From NCBI GenBank assembly GCA_965205995.1, contig OZ242200.1, forward strand, positions 434,001 to 498,000: a DNA stretch of 64,000 nt. Direction: 5' to 3'. How positions within the stretch are numbered: position 1 is the first letter of the stretch; every line of letters starts with the position of its first letter. Of this stretch, positions 24,750 through 34,131 are shown one piece after another. This DNA comes from MPNO01 sp965205995. Lineage in GTDB: Bacteria; Pseudomonadota; Alphaproteobacteria; MPNO01. Position numbers and translations under genes: made by a program. The notes under the pieces are model-generated. The model was not told where the DNA came from. It ran no database searches and worked only from the letters and a program-made list of their open reading frames with translations.

Positions 24750-25664
24750 GTGGCCGAGAGACAGATCGATCTGACCGCCGGCGCGGCCCTCATCGAGGGG
24801 CCGCGGATCGGCGATTTCGTCGCGCTCCTGAAGCCGCGGGTGATGTCGCTCGTCGTCTTCACCGCGATCGCCGGGCTGGTCGTCGCGCCGGGCGCGCTGC
24901 ATCCGGTGCTGGCGGCGATCGCGGTTCTCTGCATCGCGGTGGGGGCCGGGGCCGCGGGCGCGATCAACATGTGGTATGACCGCGACATCGACGCAATGAT
25001 GGCGCGGACCAGCGCGCGTCCGCTTCCGGCCGGGCGCATGACGCCCGGCGACGCCCTCGGCTTCGGCGCGGTGCTGGCGGTCGGTTCGGTGAGCGTGATG
25101 GCGCTGGCCGTGAACTGGACCGCGGCGGCGCTGCTGGCGCTCACCATCGCCTTCTATGTCTTCGTCTACACGATCTGGCTCAAGCGGCGGACGCCCCAGA
25201 ACATCGTCATCGGCGGGGCGGCGGGCGCGTTCCCGCCGATGATCGGCTGGGCCGCGGTCACCGGCGATGTCGGTCTGGGCGCGATCTCGCTCTTCGCCCT
25301 GATCTTCATGTGGACCCCGCCGCATTTCTGGGCGCTCTCGCTCTACAAGAGCGGCGACTACGCCGCCGCCGGCATTCCGATGCTCCCCGTGGTCGCCGGG
25401 ACCGGCGAGACCAAGCGCCAGATCGTGCTCTACGCCCTTCTGCTGGTGCCGGTTTCGCTGGTTCCGAGCTTCCTCGGCGTGACCGGGATCGTCTACGCCG
25501 CGGTCGCGGCGGCGATGAGCCTCGCATTCCTGATCCTTACCTGGAGGCTGTGGCGGGCGAAGGACGAGGCGAGCGCGCCGCGCCTGTTCGGGTTCTCCAT
25601 CCTTTACCTCTTCGTCCTGTTCGCGACGATGATCGCCGAACGCCTGATCCCCGGCGCAACATAG
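24750..25664 (+). CDS. ctaB: Protoheme IX farnesyltransferase (heme O synthase)
   Basis: 304 aa, GTG start 24750, UbiA superfamily with about nine membrane helices. Asp-rich motif NMWYDRDIDAMMARTSARPLPAG (20 of its residues match the CtaB signature) sits around residue 72. FMWTPPHFWALSLYKSGDY is diagnostic of heme O synthases. It farnesylates heme B for the aa3 oxidase. CtaA (heme A synthase) is not in the window. Confidence 0.95.
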   Translation: MAERQIDLTAGAALIEGPRIGDFVALLKPRVMSLVVFTAIAGLVVAPGALHPVLAAIAVLCIAVGAGAAGAINMWYDRDIDAMMARTSARPLPAGRMTPGDALGFGAVLAVGSVSVMALAVNWTAAALLALTIAFYVFVYTIWLKRRTPQNIVIGGAAGAFPPMIGWAAVTGDVGLGAISLFALIFMWTPPHFWALSLYKSGDYAAAGIPMLPVVAGTGETKRQIVLYALLLVPVSLVPSFLGVTGIVYAAVAAAMSLAFLILTWRLWRAKDEASAPRLFGFSILYLFVLFATMIAERLIPGAT

Positions 25665-25674
25665 GACAAAGGCG

Positions 25675-25797
25675 ATGCCGCGACTGAGCGAACTGCACAA
25701 GCGCCGCCGGACCCGCAACTACGCCTTGTTCACGGTGCTGCTCGGGCTGGTGGCGCTGTTCTTCGTGATGTCGATGGTCCGCATGGGAGGGTGGTGA
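25675..25797 (+). CDS. Small single-helix membrane protein of the cox operon (CoxF-like)
   Basis: 40 aa, ATG 25675 to TGA 25797. A basic N-terminus (HKRRRTRNYA) is followed by one hydrophobic helix (about residues 17-34). Tiny genes of this form sit between ctaB and ctaG in many alphaproteobacterial oxidase operons, and are annotated CoxF or hypothetical. Its role is probably in oxidase assembly, but this is position-based. It is one base away from ctaG, and the coding frame uses high-GC codons like its neighbours. Confidence 0.75.
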   Translation: MPRLSELHKRRRTRNYALFTVLLGLVALFFVMSMVRMGGW

Positions 25798-25798
25798 G

Positions 25799-26374
25799 AT
25801 GGCGCGCGCGCCGGACCGGCGGAACGCGGCGACGGTGGCCGCGCTGCTCGGGATCGTCGTCGTCATGGGCGGGCTCGCCTACGCCTCGGTCCCGCTCTAT
25901 CGCTGGTTCTGCCAGGTGACCGGTTACGGCGGCACCACCCAGGTCGCTGCCGCGGCGCCCGCCGGGCTGCACGACCGGTCGGTGACGATCCGCTTCAACG
26001 CCGATGTGAACTCGAAACTGCCGTGGCGGTTCCAGCCGGTGGAACGGAGCGTCAAGGTGAGGCTCGGCGAGGAAAAACTCGCCTTCTACCGGGCCAGCAA
26101 TTTGGCCGACATTCCGGTTACCGGCACCGCGACCTTCAACGTCACCCCGGCCAAGGCCGGCCCCTATTTCGCCAAGCTCGACTGTTTCTGCTTCACCGAA
26201 CAGACCCTCGCGGCTGGACACAGCGTCGACATGCCGGTTTCGTTCTATGTCGATCCGGAAATGGCGACGGACCGCAATCTCGACGACGTGACGACGATCA
26301 CGCTCTCCTATACGTTCTTCGCCGCGCCTGGGCAGCCCGAGACCCGGGACCGCCCGCGGATCGCCGCCAATTGA
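25799..26374 (+). CDS. ctaG: Cytochrome c oxidase copper chaperone CtaG/Cox11
   Basis: 191 aa. One N-terminal transmembrane helix (about 9-30) is followed by a periplasmic immunoglobulin-like domain. The copper-binding motif CFCF (in LDCFCFTEQ, about residues 122-125) and the PLYRWFCQVTGYGGTTQ segment define Cox11. It inserts CuB into subunit I. The ATG follows the small upstream gene by one base. Confidence 0.95.
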   Translation: MARAPDRRNAATVAALLGIVVVMGGLAYASVPLYRWFCQVTGYGGTTQVAAAAPAGLHDRSVTIRFNADVNSKLPWRFQPVERSVKVRLGEEKLAFYRASNLADIPVTGTATFNVTPAKAGPYFAKLDCFCFTEQTLAAGHSVDMPVSFYVDPEMATDRNLDDVTTITLSYTFFAAPGQPETRDRPRIAAN

Positions 26375-26388
26375 GAAAGAGGTAAGCC

Positions 26389-27228
26389 ATGGCGCCAGCC
26401 GATTCGGCAGCCGAATTCGCCCATCACGGCAACAAGCATCCTTATCACCTGGTCGATCCGAGCATCTGGCCGGCGATCGGCGCGACCGCCGCCGGCGCCG
26501 CCTTCATCGGCGCGGTCTGGTACATGCACGAGGGCTCGTGGTGGCTGATGGCGCTCGGCTTCCTCGGCATCGCCGTCACCATGGTGGGCTGGTGGCGCGA
26601 CGTGATCCGCGAGGCCACTTTCGAGGGGCACCACACGCCGATCGTGCAGCTCGGCATGCGCTACGGCATGGCGTTGTTCATCGCCTCCGAGGTGATGTTC
26701 TTCGTCGCCTGGTTCTGGGCCTATTTCAACGCCGGGCTGTTCCCGACCGCAGCGATCGAGAGCCAGTGGCCGCCGCCCGGTATCGTCACCTTCGATCCGT
26801 GGGACCTGCCCTTCCTGAACACGCTGATCCTGCTGATGTCGGGCGTCACGGTGACCTGGGCGCATCACGCCCTCAAGGAAGGCAACCGCCGGCATGTCCT
26901 GCAGGGCCTCGCGCTGACCATCGGGCTCGGCATCCTGTTCACCTGCGTGCAGGCCTATGAATACAGCCACGCCGCGTTCGGCTTCTCGGACGGCATCTAC
27001 CCCAGCACCTTCTACATGGCGACCGGGTTCCACGGGTTCCACGTGCTGGTCGGCACGATCTTCCTGATCGTCTGCTTCTTCCGGGCGCGTGCCGATCACT
27101 TCAAGCCGGACCATCACTTCGGTTTCGAGGCGGCGGCGTGGTACTGGCACTTCGTCGACGTCGTCTGGCTGTTCCTGTTCTGCTGCATCTATGTCTGGGG
27201 CGCCGGCGCGAACGCGGGGGGCCACTAG
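26389..27228 (+). CDS. coxC: Cytochrome c oxidase subunit III
   Basis: 279 aa with seven predicted helices. Conserved pieces are HPYHLVDPSIWP, WWRDVIREATFEGHHT, SEVMFFVAWFWAYFN (with the Glu of the lipid-binding site), TWAHHAL, and FYMATGFHGFHVLVG. AAWYWHFVDVVWLFLF near the C-terminus is typical. Binds subunit I and stabilises turnover. An AAAGAGG-like ribosome-binding site is upstream. Confidence 0.96.
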   Translation: MAPADSAAEFAHHGNKHPYHLVDPSIWPAIGATAAGAAFIGAVWYMHEGSWWLMALGFLGIAVTMVGWWRDVIREATFEGHHTPIVQLGMRYGMALFIASEVMFFVAWFWAYFNAGLFPTAAIESQWPPPGIVTFDPWDLPFLNTLILLMSGVTVTWAHHALKEGNRRHVLQGLALTIGLGILFTCVQAYEYSHAAFGFSDGIYPSTFYMATGFHGFHVLVGTIFLIVCFFRARADHFKPDHHFGFEAAAWYWHFVDVVWLFLFCCIYVWGAGANAGGH

Positions 27229-27234
27229 ACCCGG

Positions 27235-27612
27235 ATGACCCGGCCCGGCGCCTATCCGCCGCGGTCTCCCTTCGCCACCGGGCTCGGCTGCCGGTGCCCC
27301 CGCTGCGGCGCCGGGCCGCTCTATGACGGCCTGCTCGCGGTTGCCGAAAACTGCACTGCCTGCGGGCTGGATTTCGGCCCGCATGACAGCGGTGACGGGC
27401 CGGCGGTGTTCGTGACCCTGATCCTGGGCGCGATCGTGGTCGGGCTGGCGTTCTGCCTCGAGACCCTGGCGGCGCCGCCGATCTGGGTCCATATGGCGAT
27501 CTGGCCGCCGGTGATCGTCGTTCTCGCCGTGGCGATGCTGCGCCCGGCCAAGGGGCTTCTGGTCGCGTTCCATTACAAGAACCTGCGGCATGAATACGAC
27601 GACCGGGACTGA
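27235..27612 (+). CDS. DUF983 membrane protein of the cox operon
   Basis: 125 aa. The N-terminal zinc ribbon has CPRCGAG (residues 22-28) and CTACGL (about 41-46). Two membrane helices follow (about 59-78 and 85-103). DUF983 proteins are commonly encoded after coxC in alphaproteobacteria. Function is unproven, presumably oxidase assembly. Its 3' end overlaps the SURF1 start by 23 bases. Confidence 0.85.
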   Translation: MTRPGAYPPRSPFATGLGCRCPRCGAGPLYDGLLAVAENCTACGLDFGPHDSGDGPAVFVTLILGAIVVGLAFCLETLAAPPIWVHMAIWPPVIVVLAVAMLRPAKGLLVAFHYKNLRHEYDDRD

Positions 27613-28336
27613 GCCCGCACGCCGCCGTTTTCGTCCGACGCTCTGGTTCACCGTCGCGGCCGCATCCGCGTTCGCGGTGCTCGTCGGTCTCGGCACATGG
27701 CAGGTTCACCGGCTGCACTGGAAGGAGGACCTCATCGCCTACCGGGTGGCCCGGCTCGCCGCCCCGCCGGTCGCCATCGGCGAGGGCGCGGGGGAGGAGA
27801 TCGATACCGCTTTCCGCCGGGCGTGGGCGACGGGACGGTTTGTCCATGCGCGCGAATTCCTCATCGTCAACCGGATCCGCCGGGGCCGGCCGGGGTTCGA
27901 CGTCGTGACCCCGCTTCGCCTCGGACCCGGCGACCACATCCTCGTCAACCGCGGCTGGATTCCGGACCACCGCGCCGACCCCTTGACCCGGCGACAGGGT
28001 CAGGTCCCGGGTCAGGTGACGGTGACCGGCGTGCTTCGCCTTCCGGGGAAGAGCAATCGCTGGATCCCGGACAACGATCCGGTCAAGGGCGTCTGGTACC
28101 ATGTCGACACGAAGGCGATGGGCGCGGCCGCCTCGGTCGCCGGGATACGGGAGGCGTTCCTGATCGCCGATGCGGCTGCGAACCCGGGCGGTTTGCCGGT
28201 CGGACGCAGGATCGGGGTCGAGATTGGCAACCGCCATCTCGGATACGCGCTCACCTGGTACGGGCTCGCTTTCGTGTTGGCGGTGATTTACGCCATCTTC
28301 AGCTGGCGCCGCGAGGAAGACCATGGCCGGGGCTGA
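27590..28336 (+). CDS. SURF1-family cytochrome oxidase assembly protein
   Basis: 248 aa with a membrane helix at each end (about 18-36 and 222-239) and a periplasmic loop between, the SURF1 layout. GLGTWQVHRLHWKEDLI after the first helix, GFDVVTPL and ILVNRGWIP are the family motifs. It helps insert heme A into subunit I. The end overlaps the next gene by 14 bases. Confidence 0.92.
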   Translation: MNTTTGTEPARRRFRPTLWFTVAAASAFAVLVGLGTWQVHRLHWKEDLIAYRVARLAAPPVAIGEGAGEEIDTAFRRAWATGRFVHAREFLIVNRIRRGRPGFDVVTPLRLGPGDHILVNRGWIPDHRADPLTRRQGQVPGQVTVTGVLRLPGKSNRWIPDNDPVKGVWYHVDTKAMGAAASVAGIREAFLIADAAANPGGLPVGRRIGVEIGNRHLGYALTWYGLAFVLAVIYAIFSWRREEDHGRG

Positions 28337-29833
28337 GAGCAGCTACCAGGATCTTGAGGCACGGTTCGGGCAGATCGGCGCGCTGGGCGAGGCCGCCCGC
28401 GTGCTGAGCTGGGACAGCTCGGTCAACATGCCGCCGAACGGCGCCCCGGCCCGCGCCGAACAGCTCGCCGCGATCAGGCGGGTCGTGCATGAGAAGATCA
28501 CCGACCCGGCGGTGCCGGATCTGCTCGACAGAGCGGCCGATGCGGTGGCCGGCGATCCCTGGCGCGCGGCCAATCTGCGCGAGATGCGCCGCAGATGGGT
28601 GCATTCGACGGCGCTCGACGCCGATCTGATCGCGGCGATGGCCAAGGCCGACAGCGCGTGCGAAATGGTCTGGCGCGAGGCCCGCGCGAACGCCGACTAC
28701 GCGGCCGTAAAACCCTATCTGGAAACGGTGCTTCGTCTGGTTCGCCAGGCCGGCGAGGCGCGGGGGAGGCGCTCGGCTGCCCGGTCTATGAAGCGCTGAT
28801 GGATGTCTACGAACCGGGCGCGCGGATCGGCCGGATCGATGCCCTGTTCGCCGAGCTTGCCGCCTTCCTCCCCGGATTTCTCGACCGTGTGCTGGAGGCG
28901 CAGGCGGCGGAGCCGCCGCCGCTGCCGCTGGAGGGGGCGTTCCCGGTCGAGGCGCAGCATTCGCTGGGCGAACGGCTGATGAGGCAGCTCGGCTTCGACT
29001 TCGACGGCGGACGGCTCGATGTCAGCCTGCACCCGTTTTGCAGCGGCGTCCCGGAGGACGTCCGCGTCACCACCCGCTACGACACGGCGGATTTCACCCA
29101 AAGCGCGATGGCGGTCCTGCACGAGACCGGGCATGCGCTCTACAACAAGGGCCTGCCGGCCGGATGGCGCCGTCAGCCGGTCGGCGCGGCGCGCGGCATG
29201 GCGGTGCATGAGAGCCAGTCGCTGATTATCGAGATGCAGGCCTGCCGCTCGGGCGAATTCATCGGCTTTCTGGCGCCGCTGGTGCGCGAGGCCCTGGGCG
29301 GTTCCGGCCCCGCATGGTCGGCGGACAATCTGCGCCGCCACTACCGCTGGGTGGCGCGCAGCTTCATCCGCGTCGACGCCGACGAGGTGACCTACCCGGC
29401 GCATGTGATCCTGCGCTACCGGCTCGAACGCGCGCTGATCGAGGGAACATTGTCGCTCGGCGACCTGCCGGACGCCTGGGCGGAGGCGCTCGATTCGCTG
29501 CTCGGCATCCGGCCGGCGGACGATGCCAGCGGCTGCCTGCAGGACATCCACTGGTATAGCGGGAGCTGGGGCTATTTCCCGACCTATGCGCTGGGCGCGC
29601 TTGCCGCGGCGCAGCTCTTCGCGGCGGCGCTGGCGGCGCGCCCGGACATTCCCGACGCGATCGCGAAAGGCGATTTCACCCCCTTGCTCGGCTGGCTCCG
29701 CGACGCCGTCCATCGCAAGGCGTCGATGCCGGCGACGACGGACGATCTGCTGCGCGAAGCGACCGGCGCACCTCTCGGCACCGCCGCGTTCAAGGCGCAT
29801 CTGGAAAGCCGCTATTTGTCAGATCGTCAATAG
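28323..29833 (+). pseudogene. Carboxypeptidase Taq (M32) gene with a one-base frameshift
   Basis: Residues 1-150 are read from ATG 28323 (VLSWDSSVNMPPNGAPARAEQL is the M32 N-terminus). The frame then ends at 28799. The rest continues one frame over as EALGCPVYEALMDVYEPG and includes the zinc motif LHETGHALYN (HExxH), VHESQSLIIEMQ, and RVDADEVTYPAHVILRY. Restoring one G in the run GGGGG at 28762-28766 (REGEAL-type reading) joins both into about 503 aa, the normal M32 length. The homopolymer makes a sequencing error plausible. If real, the peptidase is inactive. Linked to SURF1 by overlap. Confidence 0.85.
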
Positions 29834-31065
29834 GCCGACGATCGTCCCGGTCATGCAGGCGGCGAGAGTGCCGGCCATGATCGACCGCAGCCCGAGACCG
29901 ACGACCTCCGCCCGGCGCTCCGGCACCATGGCCCCGATTCCGGCGATCAGGATGCCGAGGCTCGCGAAATTGGCGAAGCCGCAAAGCGCGTAGGTCATGA
30001 TCAGCCGGCTGCGCTCGCTCAGCGTTCCCTCGGGCAGCCCGGCGAGGGAGAAATAGGCGATCAGCTCGTTGAGCACGATCTTGACGCCGAGCAGGGACCC
30101 GGCGGCTACCGCCTCGCTCCACGGAATCCCCATCAGCCAGGCGATCGGAGCCATGACGTAGCCGAGCAGACGCTCCAGGGTGATCGGCGCGCCGGCGAGA
30201 TCTGGCAGCAGCGCGAGCAGCGCATTCGCCAGATGGACCAGCGCGACGATGACGATCAGCGTGGCGACGATGTTGAGCAGCAGCGTGAGCCCGTCCAGCG
30301 TGCCGCGGGTAATCGCATCGACGCTCGATTCGTAAAGCCGTTCCGGGGTCACCGACCCGCCCGCGGTCTCGACGTCTCCGGGCACCATCACCCGGGCGAT
30401 CAGCACCGCGGCCGGCGCGCTCAGGAGCGAGGCGGTCAGCAGGTGGCCGACCGGGTTGGCGACGACATCGGTAAGCGCGGTGGCGTAGAGCACCAGGACC
30501 GTGCCGGCGACCGTCGCCATGCCGGCGGTCATCACCACGAACAGCTCGCTGCGGCTGAGCGCGCTCAGATAGGGGCGGACCGGGAGCGGCGATTCGACCA
30601 TGCCGACGAATATGTTGGCGGCGGTCGAAAAGCTCGCCGCGCCGCCGATCCTCAAGAGGCGCGCGAGCGCCCAGCGAAGGCGCCCACCACCGCCGGCAGC
30701 ACCCGCCAGTGATAGAGCAGCGCCGACAGCGCGCTCACCAGCAGCACCAGCGGCAAGGCCTGGGAGGCGAGGATGAAGGCGCCGCCGGGCGTCTTTTCGT
30801 CGAACGGGAGGGCGCCGCCGCCGATATAGCCGAAGACGAAGGAGGTGCCGGCGCGGGTCGCCGCCTGCAGCGCTTCGACGACACCGTTGAGCGCGAGCAG
30901 CAGCTGCCAACCCGCGGACCATTTCAGCAGGAGCAGCGCGAGCACGAACTGGATCGCGATCCCGACCAGTACGGTACGCCAGGGAAGCCGCGCCCGGTTC
31001 TCGCTCACCAGCCAGGCCAGCCCGACGAGGACGGCGAGTCCGATCGACCCCTGGATGACGGTCAT
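29819..31065 (-). pseudogene. NupC-type concentrative nucleoside transporter with a frameshift
   Basis: 5' part, from ATG 31065, is GSIGLAVLVGLAWLVSENR through FVFGYIGGG to SALLYHWRVLPAVV. It runs out at 30652. The 3' part, in another minus frame from about 30676, is ALARLLRIGGAASFSTAANIFVG to the C-terminus at 29819. It contains the family motif FGYIGGG and, later, KIVLNELIAYFSL and YALCGFANFASLGI, all of the CNT/NupC family. The joined product is about 415 aa. One base appears missing near 30673-30676. Pseudogene or assembly error. Converges with the M32 gene, overlapping by 15 bases. Confidence 0.85.
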
Positions 31066-31083
31066 GAGCGCTCTCCGCAAGCC

Positions 31084-32326
31084 TCAGGCGGGCGCCGGCA
31101 CCCGGATGAACCCGGTCCGATGCGGTTCGTGCACCAGGATCGACAGGAAGGCCCCCAGCAGCGCAAGGCCGAAGGACCCGATCCACATCCAGTCATACTG
31201 GGCGAACAGGTCGAACAGCCAGCCACCGGCGAAAGAGCCGAGCGCTCCGCCGATCGAGTGAAGCGAAAACAGGAGGCCCATCGTCAGCCCCATGATCCTG
31301 AGCCCCATATGGGTGCCGACGATATTGGCGACGACCGGGAAGGTGGCGAAGTCGAACAGCCCGAACAAGCGCCGCGAAGGTGAAGAGCAGCACCGAATCG
31401 CCCGGGATGAACATCAGGAGGATGAAACAGAGGGCGCGCAGGAAGTAGATCGAGGCGAGCAGCGCCGGGCGGTGGAATTTGTCGGCGGCCGCGCCGAAGC
31501 CGATGATCCCCATCGCCGAGGTCGTCATCAGCACGCCGAACGCGGTGGCGCTCTCGATCGGGGGGAAGCCGCAGGCCGCCGCATAGGGCAGGAAGTGGAT
31601 CCTGATCGCGCCGATGGTGGTGAATCCGCAGACGATGTAGCCGATGCCGAGCAGCCAGAAGGTGCGGTCGCGCATCAGATAGCCGAACCTCGTCCAGACC
31701 GTGTTGCCGGCATCCGCCTGGAAGCCGCGCATCCGGCGTTCCGGCGCCTCGCGGCGGATCAGTATCCAGGTGACAAGGGCGGTCGCAACCAGCAGCAGGC
31801 CGACGATCAGGAAACTGGGGCGCCAGCCGATCGAGGCGAAACCGATGGCGAGCAGGGGCATCAGCACGAGCTGGCCCCCGGTCGCGCCGGACGTCGCAAC
31901 CCCGGTGGCGAGCCCGCGCCGCGCGTCGAAATAGAGCGCGACCGTGGTGCCGATCAGGGGCGCCGAGATCGCCGAGAAACCGATCCCGCCGATCAGCCCG
32001 AAGGCGACAATGAAGTGCCAGCCCTGCCACATCCCCGCCGTCAGGCAGACCGCAACGGCGGTAAACAGAATCGCGATCACATAGATCGAGCGCCCGCCGT
32101 AACGGTCGAGGGCAATACCGGCGATCGGCGAGCCTATCGCCATCACCGTGAGCATCACCGAACCGCCTATCGAGATGAAGGTCCGGTCCCAGGCAAATTC
32201 CCTCTCCCACTCCGGAATCAACAGCCCGAGCGACGAACGCGCGTTCATGACCAGGCTGAGAACCAGGAAAAGGACGGCGACGACGAGCCATCCGTAGGGG
32301 TTCTCTCGGATCATTCGGAACAGCAT
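31084..32326 (-). pseudogene. Major facilitator superfamily transporter with a frameshift
   Basis: From ATG 32326 the first ten helices are read normally (ARSSLGLLIPEWEREFAWDR start, IALDRYGGR loop, VLMTTSAMGIIGFGAAAD). At about 31366-31368 one extra base shifts the frame. The remainder (FGLFDFATFPVVANIVGTH, then SIGGALGSFAGGWLFD) continues in the neighbouring frame to 31084. Joined length is about 414 aa. Resembles the oxalate/formate antiporter-like MFS group. Co-directional with the NupC gene (18-base gap), also frameshifted. Confidence 0.82.
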
Positions 32327-32451
32327 GGGTGCCGGGAGCGATGAAAGCGGGACGCCGGAGTCTATAGCAATTGGTTCGGTTGGCGAACTGGCCGGCACGA
32401 TTCGGCCGGAAGGCGATACTCTAGGGACGCTCCGCGTGTTGGGGGCCGCAA

Positions 32452-34077
32452 ATGCCGCACATCGTACTCGCCGATGTGATCATCATACTGGCTGCATCCG
32501 TCGTCGCGCTGTTCGCGCTCCGGCGCCTGCGGCTTTCTCCCGTGCTCGGCTATCTTGCGGCCGGCGTGATCATCGGCCCGTTCGGGCTCGGCTTCGTCGC
32601 CGACTTCGACAGCATCCGCGCCTTCGCCGAGTTCGGCGTGGTGTTCCTGCTGTTCACCATCGGTCTCGAGCTGCCGCTGGAGCGGATCAAGGTGCTCTCG
32701 CCGCTGCTGTTCGGCCTCGGCCTGGCGCAGATCCTGGTCACCGGAGCGGCGATCTCGGTTGTCGCCATCGTCTTCGGGGTGCCGCCCGACGCGGCCATGG
32801 TGATCGGCGCCGCGCTCGCCTTGTCGTCCACCGTGTTCGTCATCCAGATCCTGCTCGATCGCCGCCAGATCGCGACCCGGTTCGGCCGCGCGGCATTCAC
32901 CATTCTCCTGATGCAGGATCTCGCCGTCGCTCCGATCCTGGTCATCACCCTGGCGCTGACGAGCCGGGAAAGCGGGCTCGGCGCCTCGCTCGGCTTTGCC
33001 GGGCTGCAAGCTGCCGCCGCGCTGGTGGCGATCGTGGTGCTGGGACGCTTCGTCCTGCGCCCGCTCTTCGCCATCGTCGCGGCGGAGCGGAGCGACGAGA
33101 TCTTCGCGGCGGCGACCCTGCTGGTCATCATGGGGATCGCCGCGTTCACCGAGTATGTCGGCCTCTCGCTCGCCGTCGGCGGGCTGCTCGCCGGCATGGT
33201 CCTCGCCGAGACCGAATACCGTCACCAGGTCTCGGCCGAGATCCGGCCGTTCCGCGCCCTGCTGCTCGGCCTGTTCTTCATGTCGATCGGAATGCAGACC
33301 GATCTCGGTGTCGCCTACGACCAGTTCCCGCTGGTGCTTGCGGTGACCGCGGGGCTGATCGCGCTGAAGTCGCTGATCCTGGTGCCGCTGGTGTTGCTGT
33401 TTCGCCTGCCCGGCCTGTACGCCCTGCCGCTCGGCCTGTTGTTGGCGCAGGGGGGAGAGTTCGGATTCGTCCTGTTCAGCGTCGCGATCGGCGGGGGGCT
33501 GATCGCGGAGGGGCTGGGGCAGGCGCTCATGATCGCCGTGGCGCTCTCGATGATGGCGACGCCGCTGCTCGCCTGGGCAAGCGCCCGTCTCCTGCACTGG
33601 ACCGCCGTGAGGGGTTCGGCCCGGGTCGAGAAGATCGAGGACGATGCGGTCACGCTGGTCGATCACGTGGTGATCGCGGGCTATGGCCGGGTCGGCCGCA
33701 CGGTGGCGCGCGACCTCTCCGGCAAGGGAATCTCGTTCATCGCGCTCGACCGGGACCCGCTTGTCGTTTCCACCGCCCGGTCGCGCGGGGAGCGGGTCTA
33801 TTTCGGCGACGCGAGCCGGCCCGAAATCCTCCAGGAACTGCATCTTCCGACCGCGCGCACGGTGGTCGTCGCGCTCAGCGATTCGGAAGCGGCCACCCGG
33901 CTGGTGGGACTCCTGCGCGGCATGCTGCCCGATCTACCGATACTCGCCCGCGCGGCGAACGACGTTCATGCCGAGGAGCTGGACAGGGCAGGGGCGACAT
34001 TCGTGGTCCCCGAGCTCGTCGCGACCGGCAGGCGGCTGGCCGAGCGCATCGTCGCGCCCGGCCGGGACGGGTTGTGA
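32452..34077 (+). CDS. CPA2 monovalent cation:proton antiporter with TrkA-N domain (KefC/YbaL-like)
   Basis: 541 aa. About 12 helices of a Na/H-exchanger domain (residues 1-380) with LLFTIGLELPLERI and LLMQDLAVAPILV (the DLAV motif with the ion-binding Asp). Then a cytosolic RCK/TrkA-N domain with the nucleotide-binding GYGRVGRTVARDL near residue 408 and a following FGDASRPEIL. Probably K+/H+ exchange gated by NAD(H) or glutathione adducts. The short cytosolic tail lacks a TrkA-C domain. The upstream 125-bp region is shared with the divergent MFS gene. Confidence 0.9.
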   Translation: MPHIVLADVIIILAASVVALFALRRLRLSPVLGYLAAGVIIGPFGLGFVADFDSIRAFAEFGVVFLLFTIGLELPLERIKVLSPLLFGLGLAQILVTGAAISVVAIVFGVPPDAAMVIGAALALSSTVFVIQILLDRRQIATRFGRAAFTILLMQDLAVAPILVITLALTSRESGLGASLGFAGLQAAAALVAIVVLGRFVLRPLFAIVAAERSDEIFAAATLLVIMGIAAFTEYVGLSLAVGGLLAGMVLAETEYRHQVSAEIRPFRALLLGLFFMSIGMQTDLGVAYDQFPLVLAVTAGLIALKSLILVPLVLLFRLPGLYALPLGLLLAQGGEFGFVLFSVAIGGGLIAEGLGQALMIAVALSMMATPLLAWASARLLHWTAVRGSARVEKIEDDAVTLVDHVVIAGYGRVGRTVARDLSGKGISFIALDRDPLVVSTARSRGERVYFGDASRPEILQELHLPTARTVVVALSDSEAATRLVGLLRGMLPDLPILARAANDVHAEELDRAGATFVVPELVATGRRLAERIVAPGRDGL

Positions 34078-34131
34078 CATCGCCGGAGTTTCGCGTAAAC
34101 ATGCGCGCCCCACGAAGGATGAGGCGCGAGA

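Noticed and set aside
22122..25718. Long minus-strand frames (535 and 659 aa) opposite cytochrome oxidase genes
   Set aside because: Shadow frames of ctaD and coxB; repetitive charged composition and no recognisable domain.
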